This document shows, in pieces, positions 58,536 to 64,000 of a stretch of 64,000 bases of DNA. The notes below the pieces were generated by a model, which saw nothing but the letters and a program-made list of their open reading frames with translations, ran no database searches and was not told the DNA's origin. Source of the stretch: Mycolicibacterium chlorophenolicum (GTDB lineage Bacteria > Actinomycetota > Actinomycetes > Mycobacteriales > Mycobacteriaceae); NCBI RefSeq assembly GCF_001044235.1, contig NZ_JYNL01000064.1, positions 666,065 to 730,064 of the forward strand, in the 5' to 3' direction. The translations under genes were made by a program, and so were the position numbers. Numbering within the stretch: position 1 is the stretch's first letter; each line of letters starts with the position of its first letter.

Positions 58536-59217
58536 CCCACAGTCCGACCTGTTCCAGGTAGCCGAGCAGACGCGACAGCCCGTCGGCGAACTGGTCCTCG
58601 GTCAGATCGACCACCGTCGCGGTGTCGCGGCGCCGCAGCGCGGCGATCAGCCGGTCGTGGCTGGCAACCGCTTCGGCACCCCAGGTCCGGTCGGAGGCGA
58701 ACAGCTGCGGCGGCAGATACCGGGTGGCGTGCAACAGGAACCAGGCCAGCTTGATCCGCCCCGAGGCGCGGTTGAACGTGCGGTGGAAGGCGAACTCCGC
58801 GGCCGCGATCGCGTCGGGATCCTGCCGCTCGACCGCGGCCGCCATCGCCGCGTTGAGCACCTCGAGTTCGTCGATCTGCTCGTCGGTGATGCGCCGCGCG
58901 GTCGTCGCGGCGAGCTCCTGGGCGATTGTCGACTGGAGCCAGAAGATGTCCTCGATGTCGTTGCGGGACAACGGAACCACCCGGTGCCCACGGTGCGGCT
59001 CGAGCTCGACCATGCCTTCGCCGCGCAGCGTGCGCAGCGCCTCTCGGATCGGTGTGATGCTCACACCGAGGCGGGCCGCGGTCTCGTCGAGGCGGATGAA
59101 GGTGTTGGGGCGCAGCACCCCGGTCATGATCTCGGTGCGCAGGCGGGCGGCGACCTCGTCGGAGAGCTGTTCGCGGCGCACCGCGCCGGCGGGTCGTGCT
59201 CCGGCGGGAGCGATCAT
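58501..59217 (-). CDS. mce1R: Mce1R: GntR/FadR-type repressor of the mce1 operon
   Basis: This is a 238-residue regulator. The N-terminal winged HTH is REQLSDEVAARLRTEIMTGV, LRPNTFIRLDETAARLGVSI, TPIREALRTLRGEGMVELEP. The C-terminal FCD domain (about 95-225) contains EFAFHRTFNRASGRIKLAWF and YLPPQLFASDR, likely binding a metal ion and a fatty-acid-like ligand. It is divergent from fadD5 and the mce1 genes, the arrangement of Rv0165c, so it should repress them. The ATG at 59217 follows GAAGGGCGG; a longer start at 59304 would cover the operator. Confidence 0.9.
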   Translation of the reverse strand: MIAPAGARPAGAVRREQLSDEVAARLRTEIMTGVLRPNTFIRLDETAARLGVSITPIREALRTLRGEGMVELEPHRGHRVVPLSRNDIEDIFWLQSTIAQELAATTARRITDEQIDELEVLNAAMAAAVERQDPDAIAAAEFAFHRTFNRASGRIKLAWFLLHATRYLPPQLFASDRTWGAEAVASHDRLIAALRRRDTATVVDLTEDQFADGLSRLLGYLEQVGLWASRPRAARRGS

Positions 59218-59295
59218 CGCGGTGCCGCCCTTCAGATGTGACGGCGGGTTGTCCCGACGCCGCCTGGCCCATAGTGTGACCGAGGCAACATCATG

Positions 59296-59305
59296 TTTGA
59301 TCAAA
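59296..59305. promoter_or_regulatory. Candidate Mce1R operator
   Basis: TTTGATCAAA is a perfect 10-base palindrome inside an AT-rich island (ATGTTTGATCAAATATCATC) between mce1R and fadD5. It lies 23 bases ahead of the fadD5 GTG. GntR/FadR proteins bind short palindromes of this kind. The site is the only strong symmetrical element in this intergenic region. Confidence 0.5.
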
Positions 59306-59327
59306 TATCATCCTCGCGCAACTCACA

Positions 59328-60995
59328 GTGACGGAGCGGACGACGGTGACATCGACGAGCGTGCCGGAGCAGCCCTACCTGGCCCGCAGGCAGAACTGGG
59401 CCAATCAGCTGACCCGGCACGCGCTGATGCAGCCCGAAGCGACCGCACTGCGGTTCCTCGGCGCGACCACCACCTGGGCCGAGTTGGACCGCCGGGTCAG
59501 CGCGCTGGCCGGGGCGCTGCACCGGCGGGGCGTCGGATTCGGCGACCGGGTGCTGATCCTGATGCTCAACCGTCCGGAGTTCATCGAGTCGACGCTGGCG
59601 GTCAACAAACTCGGCGGGATCGCCGTGCCGGTCAACTTCCGGATGACCCCGCCTGAGATCGCGTTCCTGGTGTCGGACTGCCAGGCCGCGGTCGTCGTCA
59701 CCGAGCCCGTGCTGGCCGGGGTCGCCACCGCCGTGCGGGACCTCGACGCCACGCTCGACACGGTGATCGTCGCCGCCGGCGCCACCGAGGACGGGGTGTT
59801 GGGCTACGAGGACCTTCTGGCCGAGAACGCGCCGTGCCCGCCGGTGGACATCCCCGACGATTCGCCCGCGTTGATCATGTACACCTCCGGCACCACCGGG
59901 CGTCCCAAGGGCGCGGTGCTCACCCACAACAACCTGGCCGGTCAGGCGCTGACGCACCTGTTCACCAACGGCGCCGACATCAACCACGACATCGGGTTCG
60001 TCGGGGTGCCGCTCTTCCACATCGCCGGGATCGGCAACACGATCTTCGGCCTCCTGCTCGGCCGGCCCACGGTGATCTACCCGCTCGGCGCGTTCGATCC
60101 CGGGGAACTGCTCGACGTGCTGGCGGCCGAGAAGGTGACGGGCATCTTCCTGGTGCCCGCACAGTGGCAGGCGGTGTGCGCCGCCCAGCGCGCCGAGCCC
60201 CGGGACCTCAGACTGCGGGTGCTGTCCTGGGGTGCCGCGCCGGCGTCGGACACGCTGCTGCGCGAGATGGCCGACACGTTCCCCGGCGCCCAGATCCTGG
60301 CCGCCTTCGGGCAGACGGAGATGTCGCCGGTGACCTGCATGCTGTTGGGCGAGGACGCGCTGCGCAAACTCGGTTCGGTCGGCAAGGTGATCCCGACGGT
60401 GTCGGCGCGCATCGTCGACGACGAGATGAACGACGTGCCGGTGGGGCAGGTCGGCGAGATCGTCTACCGGGCGCCGACGCTGATGGCCGGCTACTGGAAC
60501 AACCCCGCGGCGACGGCGGAGGCCTTCGCGGGCGGCTGGTTCCATTCCGGCGACCTCGTCCGGCAGGACGACGAGGGTTACATCTGGGTCGTCGACCGTA
60601 AGAAGGACATGATCATCTCGGGCGGCGAGAACATCTACTGCGCGGAAGTGGAGAACGTCCTCGCCGCCCATCCGGACATCGTCGAGGTCGCGGTGATCGG
60701 CCGCAGCCACGAGAAGTGGGGCGAGGTCCCGGTTGCTGTGGTCGTTGCCCGGAGTTCGCTGAGAACATCCGGTGAGGTCGGTTTGACGCTGGCCGATCTC
60801 GACGAATTCCTGACCGAGCGGCTCGCCCGGTACAAGCACCCCAAGGCCCTCGAAATCGTCGAGGCGCTGCCCAGGAATCCGGCGGGCAAGGTGCTCAAGA
60901 CCGAACTGCGCGCGCGCTTCGCCGCCGGCGACCAGATTGACGCTCGCGAAAGTTCCACTCGGACAACGGTTTCGGCCGGGCCGCAGCCAGGTTAG
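59328..60995 (+). CDS. fadD5: Long-chain fatty-acid-CoA ligase FadD5
   Basis: This is a 555-residue acyl-CoA synthetase. The ATP-binding P-loop is ALIMYTSGTTGRPKGAVLTH, followed by LSWGAAPASDTLLREMADTF and LAAFGQTEMSPVTCMLLGED (A5 motif), FHSGDLVRQDDEGYIWVVDR (A7), KKDMIISGGENIYCAEVENV, and the catalytic Lys in NPAGKVLKTEL. It matches FadD5 of the mce1 operon, which activates fatty acids, possibly mycolic acids recycled by Mce1. The GTG at 59328 has no ribosome site; the GTG at 59346 with GGAG upstream is an alternative. Confidence 0.92.
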   Translation: MTERTTVTSTSVPEQPYLARRQNWANQLTRHALMQPEATALRFLGATTTWAELDRRVSALAGALHRRGVGFGDRVLILMLNRPEFIESTLAVNKLGGIAVPVNFRMTPPEIAFLVSDCQAAVVVTEPVLAGVATAVRDLDATLDTVIVAAGATEDGVLGYEDLLAENAPCPPVDIPDDSPALIMYTSGTTGRPKGAVLTHNNLAGQALTHLFTNGADINHDIGFVGVPLFHIAGIGNTIFGLLLGRPTVIYPLGAFDPGELLDVLAAEKVTGIFLVPAQWQAVCAAQRAEPRDLRLRVLSWGAAPASDTLLREMADTFPGAQILAAFGQTEMSPVTCMLLGEDALRKLGSVGKVIPTVSARIVDDEMNDVPVGQVGEIVYRAPTLMAGYWNNPAATAEAFAGGWFHSGDLVRQDDEGYIWVVDRKKDMIISGGENIYCAEVENVLAAHPDIVEVAVIGRSHEKWGEVPVAVVVARSSLRTSGEVGLTLADLDEFLTERLARYKHPKALEIVEALPRNPAGKVLKTELRARFAAGDQIDARESSTRTTVSAGPQPG

Positions 60996-61207
60996 CCGGA
61001 AGGGGATCATTTGCTAACGGTTGAGGGGCTAATCCCGCGGATGCGGTACGGGCGGTCCGTGGGATCGGGTACAGTCCTGTGGTCCGTCTTACTACCAACC
61101 GGTAGGGAGGCGGGGCTCACACGGTTGGGGTTGGGGCTGGAAAGGGGCGTGCGTCAGGTGCTGCCGGTGCGCTACACCAGCGACGGATTAGTCGCGAGAG
61201 GTCTGCG
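60996..61207. promoter_or_regulatory. Gap between fadD5 and yrbE1A with possible internal promoter
   Basis: A 212-base gap is large for two genes of one operon. It holds CTACC-AACC-GGTAG (61092-61105), a 5-base inverted repeat with a 4-base spacer, within TTACTACCAACCGGTAGGG. An internal promoter is likely by comparison with the M. tuberculosis mce1 operon, where one has been proposed near this place. A 66-codon open frame at 61011-61211 has no recognisable features. Confidence 0.4.
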
Positions 61208-62005
61208 GTGACCACCACTTCCAACCTGACGGGCTACGTGCGCGATCAGGTCAGACCGGCGCTGGTAGCGGTCGGTGGCTTCGTGCGCATGTGCGTGCTG
61301 GTCGGCAAGGCCCTGCTGCGGCCGCCGTTCCAGTGGCGCGAGTTCATCCTGCAGAGCTGGTTCCTGCTGCGGGTCGCCTTCCTGCCCACCGTCGCGGTGT
61401 CCATCCCGCTGACCGTGCTGCTGATCTTCACCCTCAACATCCTGCTGACCGAGTTCGGCGCGGCCGATATCTCCGGCGCCGGCGCGGCGCTGGGCGCGGT
61501 CACCCAGCTGGGTCCGCTGGTGACGGTGCTCGTCGTCGCCGGCGCCGGCTCCACCGCCATCTGCGCCGACCTAGGCGCCCGCACCATCCGCGAGGAGATC
61601 GACGCGCTCGAGGTGCTGGGCATCGACCCCATCCACCGGCTGGTCGTGCCCCGCGTGATCGCCTCGACGTTCGTCGCGATGCTGCTCAACGGCGCGGTCA
61701 TCACCATCGGCCTGGTCGGCGGCTTCATCTTCGGCGTCTACCTGCAGAACGTGTCGGCCGGCGCCTACGTCTCCACCCTCACCCTGGTCACCGGCCTGCC
61801 GGAGGTGGTCATCTCCCTGGTCAAGGCCCTGACCTTCGGCCTGATCGCCGGCCTGGTCGGCTGCTACCGCGGTCTGACGTGCGCCGGCGGCGCCAAGGGT
61901 GTGGGCACCGCGGTGAACGAGACCCTGGTGCTGTGCGTCATCGCGCTGTTCGCTGTCAACGTCGTGCTGACCACCATCGGCGTCAAATTCGGAACAGGGA
62001 GCTGA
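61208..62005 (+). CDS. yrbE1A: YrbE1A: MlaE-type permease of the Mce1 transporter
   Basis: This is a 265-residue integral membrane protein with about five helices: LRVAFLPTVAVSIPLTVLLI, LGPLVTVLVVAGAGSTAICA, VITIGLVGGFIFGVYLQNVS, VISLVKALTFGLIAGLVGCY. The EEIDALEVLGIDPIHRLVVP region is the MlaE signature that contacts the ATPase (MceG/Mkl, encoded elsewhere). With YrbE1B it forms the inner-membrane channel for fatty or mycolic acids delivered by the Mce1A-F complex. The stop is adjacent to yrbE1B. Confidence 0.94.
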   Translation: MTTTSNLTGYVRDQVRPALVAVGGFVRMCVLVGKALLRPPFQWREFILQSWFLLRVAFLPTVAVSIPLTVLLIFTLNILLTEFGAADISGAGAALGAVTQLGPLVTVLVVAGAGSTAICADLGARTIREEIDALEVLGIDPIHRLVVPRVIASTFVAMLLNGAVITIGLVGGFIFGVYLQNVSAGAYVSTLTLVTGLPEVVISLVKALTFGLIAGLVGCYRGLTCAGGAKGVGTAVNETLVLCVIALFAVNVVLTTIGVKFGTGS

Positions 62006-62006
62006 C

Positions 62007-62876
62007 ATGTCGACTGCTGCCGTTCTGCGGTCCCGCTTTCCCCGCGGCGTCGCTGCCGCCCAGAAGGTGGCCGGCGCGCCCGGTCGCGGCCTGGACTCGA
62101 TGGGTCACATCGCCTGGTTCGTCGTCACCGCGGTCGGGTCCATCGGGCATGCGGTGCGCTACTACCGCAAGGAGATGCTGCGCCTGGTCGCCGAGATCGG
62201 CATGGGCACCGGTGCGATGGCCGTCATCGGCGGCACCGTGGCAATCGTCGGCTTCGTCACGCTGTCGGGTTCGTCGCTGGTCGCGATCCAGGGCTTCGCC
62301 TCGCTGGGCAACATCGGCGTCGAGGCGTTCACCGGCTTCTTCGCCGCACTGATCAACGTGCGCATCGCCGCACCGGTGGTCGCGGGGCAGGCGCTGGCGG
62401 CCACCGTGGGCGCCGGCGCGACCGCCGAGTTGGGCGCCATGCGGATCAGCGAGGAGATCGACGCCCTGGAGGTGATGGGCATCAAGTCCATCTCCTACCT
62501 GGTGTCCACGCGCATCGTGGCGGGCTTCGTCGTGATCATCCCGCTCTACGCGATGGCCATCATCATGAGCTTCCTGTCGGCGCAGGTCACGACGACACTG
62601 ATCTACGGGCAGTCGACCGGCACCTACGAGCACTACTTCCGCACGTTCCTGCGGCCGGACGACGTGTTCTGGTCGTTCGTTCAGGCGGTGATCATCTCGG
62701 TGATCGTCATGCTCAACCACTGCTATTACGGCTTCTACGCCAGCGGCGGCCCGGTCGGTGTCGGGGAGGCCGTCGGCCGCTCGATGCGGGCCTCGCTGAT
62801 CGCGATCGTGTGTGTGGTCCTGTTCGCCTCGTTGGCGCTCTACGGCGTCGACCCGAACTTCAACCTGACGGTGTAG
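62007..62876 (+). CDS. yrbE1B: YrbE1B: second MlaE-type permease of the Mce1 transporter
   Basis: This is a 289-residue paralogue of YrbE1A with the same fold: MGTGAMAVIGGTVAIVGFVT, GFFAALINVRIAAPVVAGQA, the EEIDALEVMGIKSISYLVST signature loop, and VIISVIVMLNHCYYGFYASG. The N-terminus has an extra basic segment (RSRFPRGVAAAQKV). YrbE proteins form heterodimers in each mce operon. It starts one base after the yrbE1A stop, with a GGGAGC ribosome site inside that gene. Confidence 0.94.
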   Translation: MSTAAVLRSRFPRGVAAAQKVAGAPGRGLDSMGHIAWFVVTAVGSIGHAVRYYRKEMLRLVAEIGMGTGAMAVIGGTVAIVGFVTLSGSSLVAIQGFASLGNIGVEAFTGFFAALINVRIAAPVVAGQALAATVGAGATAELGAMRISEEIDALEVMGIKSISYLVSTRIVAGFVVIIPLYAMAIIMSFLSAQVTTTLIYGQSTGTYEHYFRTFLRPDDVFWSFVQAVIISVIVMLNHCYYGFYASGGPVGVGEAVGRSMRASLIAIVCVVLFASLALYGVDPNFNLTV

Positions 62877-62878
62877 CG

Positions 62879-64000
62879 ATGACCGCCCCCGTCAACGACA
62901 AGCGGCAGCCGCCGTACAAGCTCGCGGGTCTCGTCCTCGCGCTCGCGACGATCGTCGTGCTGGTGCTGGTGTTCCTTCAGTTCCGCGGCGACTTCCTGCC
63001 GCGCACGCAGCTGACGATGATGGCCGCGCGCTCCGGTCTGTCGATGGACCCGGGCGCGAAGGTGACCTACAACGGGGTGGAGATCGGCCGGGTCGGCGAG
63101 GTCGAGCAGGTCACCGTCGGCGGTGAACCGCGCGCCAAGATCGTCCTCGAGGTCAATCCGAAGTACATGGATCTCATCCCGCAGAACGTCAACGCCGACA
63201 TCAGCGCCACCACGGTGTTCGGCAACAAGTACGTGTCGTTCTCGTCGCCGCCGAAGCCGTCGCCGCAGCGGATCACCGGCTCCGACGTCATCGACGTGAC
63301 GAAGGTGACCACCGAGTTCAACACGCTGTTCGAGACCGTCGTGTCGGTCGCCGGTCAGGTCGACCCGATCAAGCTGAACCAGACGCTGACCGCGACGGCC
63401 CAGGCCCTCGACGGCCTCGGCGACCGGTTCGGGCAGTCGATCGTCAACGGCAACCAGATCCTCGACGACGTCAACCCGCGGCTGCCGCAGCTGCGCCGCG
63501 ACAACCAGCTGCTCGCCGACCTGGCCGACGTCTACGCCGACGCCTCCCCCGATCTGTTCGACGGCCTGCAGAACGCGGTGACCACCGCGCGCACCCTCAA
63601 CGAGCAGCAGGGCAACGTCGACCAGGCGCTGATGGCGGCCGTCGGCTTCGGCAACACCGGCGGCGACATCTTCGAGCGTGGCGGGCCCTACCTGCAGCGC
63701 GGCCTGAAGGATCTGGTGCCCACCTCCGCGTTGCTCGACGAGTACAGCCCCGCGCTGTTCTGCACGATCCGCAACTACCACGACGTCGAACCCAAGATCG
63801 CGGCGTCGTTGGGCGGCAACGGCTACTCGCTGCGCACCCACTCCGAACTGCTGGGGCTCGGCACGGCCAACGCCTACGTCTATCCCGACAACCTGCCGCG
63901 GGTGAACGCCAAGGGTGGACCCGAGGGCCGCCCGGGCTGCTGGCAGCCGATCACCCGTGACCTGTGGCCGGCGCCGTACCTGGTGATGGACACCGGGGCG
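62879..64000 (+). CDS. mce1A: Mce1A: MCE-domain lipid-transfer protein (right end cut by window)
   Basis: 374 codons are present. A single membrane anchor (KLAGLVLALATIVVLVLVFL) precedes the MCE/MlaD domain at about 35-120: RTQLTMMAARSGLSMDPGAK, VTYNGVEIGRVGEVEQVTVG and FGNKYVSFSSPPKPSPQR. A long helical region follows (LNQTLTATAQALDGLGDRFG, NPRLPQLRRDNQLLADLADV), which in Mce complexes builds the hydrophobic tunnel with Mce1B-F. Then comes the RPGCWQPITRDLWPAPYLV segment typical of Mce1A. The ATG is two bases after the yrbE1B stop. The C-terminus lies outside the window. Confidence 0.95.
   Translation, partial: MTAPVNDKRQPPYKLAGLVLALATIVVLVLVFLQFRGDFLPRTQLTMMAARSGLSMDPGAKVTYNGVEIGRVGEVEQVTVGGEPRAKIVLEVNPKYMDLIPQNVNADISATTVFGNKYVSFSSPPKPSPQRITGSDVIDVTKVTTEFNTLFETVVSVAGQVDPIKLNQTLTATAQALDGLGDRFGQSIVNGNQILDDVNPRLPQLRRDNQLLADLADVYADASPDLFDGLQNAVTTARTLNEQQGNVDQALMAAVGFGNTGGDIFERGGPYLQRGLKDLVPTSALLDEYSPALFCTIRNYHDVEPKIAASLGGNGYSLRTHSELLGLGTANAYVYPDNLPRVNAKGGPEGRPGCWQPITRDLWPAPYLVMDTGA

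Noticed and set aside
59301..61010. 569-codon minus-strand frame
   Set aside because: Antisense to fadD5, which matches acyl-CoA synthetase motifs throughout.
1..64000. CRISPR array, tRNA, rRNA, IS element or prophage
   Set aside because: No regularly spaced direct repeats, tRNA-like cloverleaf, rRNA segment, transposase or integrase was recognised by reading.

Overview
This is 64 kb of a high-GC actinobacterial chromosome, almost certainly a rapidly growing Mycobacterium (Mycolicibacterium). The evidence is a WhiB6-type regulator, ESX-1 genes (espE, espF, espG1, mycP1), the start of a mce1 operon (mce1R, fadD5, yrbE1A, yrbE1B, mce1A), an F420/PPOX protein, a cutinase and a GjpA-type porin. 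Gene order from about 35.3 kb onwards parallels the M. tuberculosis block that I recall as Rv0144-Rv0169. No rRNA, tRNA, CRISPR array, IS element or integrase was seen.

Layout. 0-11.7 kb: accessory genes. These are an edge-truncated DUF222/HNH protein, a membrane diguanylate cyclase, an RclA-like flavoprotein with an MFS transporter and a divergent AraC/DJ-1 regulator, a cutinase, two tandem YjdJ-type acetyltransferases, a frameshifted pirin and an EVE-domain protein. 11.7-18.97 kb: a double-DivIVA-motif mini-protein coupled to an acyl-CoA carboxylase carboxyltransferase, a TetR regulator, whiB6, an HTH protein, a PAS-ANTAR protein, and an unusual MTHFR-like protein coupled to a methyltransferase. 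18.99-23.0 kb: the remains of an ESX-1 locus. A MinD/EspI-like ATPase, espE and espF are intact, but espG1 stops after about 116 codons and runs directly into the convergent mycP1, which keeps only its N-terminal half. The junction lies within a few bases of 22,365. The whole secretion machine normally found between these genes (eccA1 to eccE1, esxAB) is missing.

23.2-29.1 kb: a complete fructose phosphotransferase system (ptsH, fruA, fruK, fruR, divergent ptsI). 29.2-35.2 kb: a GjpA-type porin behind two IdeR-like iron boxes, an intact pirin, and a FUSC membrane protein operon with a TetR regulator. 35.3-46.6 kb: TetR, methyltransferase, aldehyde dehydrogenase, SDR, quinone oxidoreductase, HAD and PPOX genes, then ptbB/fadE2, a FAD-Rieske oxidoreductase and an AraC regulator. 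46.8-51.6 kb: a NarL-type two-component system and the pntA/pntB transhydrogenase. 51.9-58.5 kb: a sulfonate/taurine-type ABC operon, a zinc-ribbon protein, a 36-residue small protein, TetR, M42 peptidase, DUF72 and an SRPBCC protein. 58.5-64 kb: mce1R divergent from fadD5-yrbE1A-yrbE1B-mce1A, which continues past the window.

The most striking observation is the fused espG1/mycP1 deletion scar, which leaves whiB6, the MinD-like ATPase and the EspE/EspF substrates without their secretion system. Other points of interest are the tandem iron boxes before the porin gene, the DivIVA-motif/carboxylase pair, the RclA-like cluster and several uncatalogued inverted repeats. Names of homologues and gene orders in other species are from memory; no database search was run.
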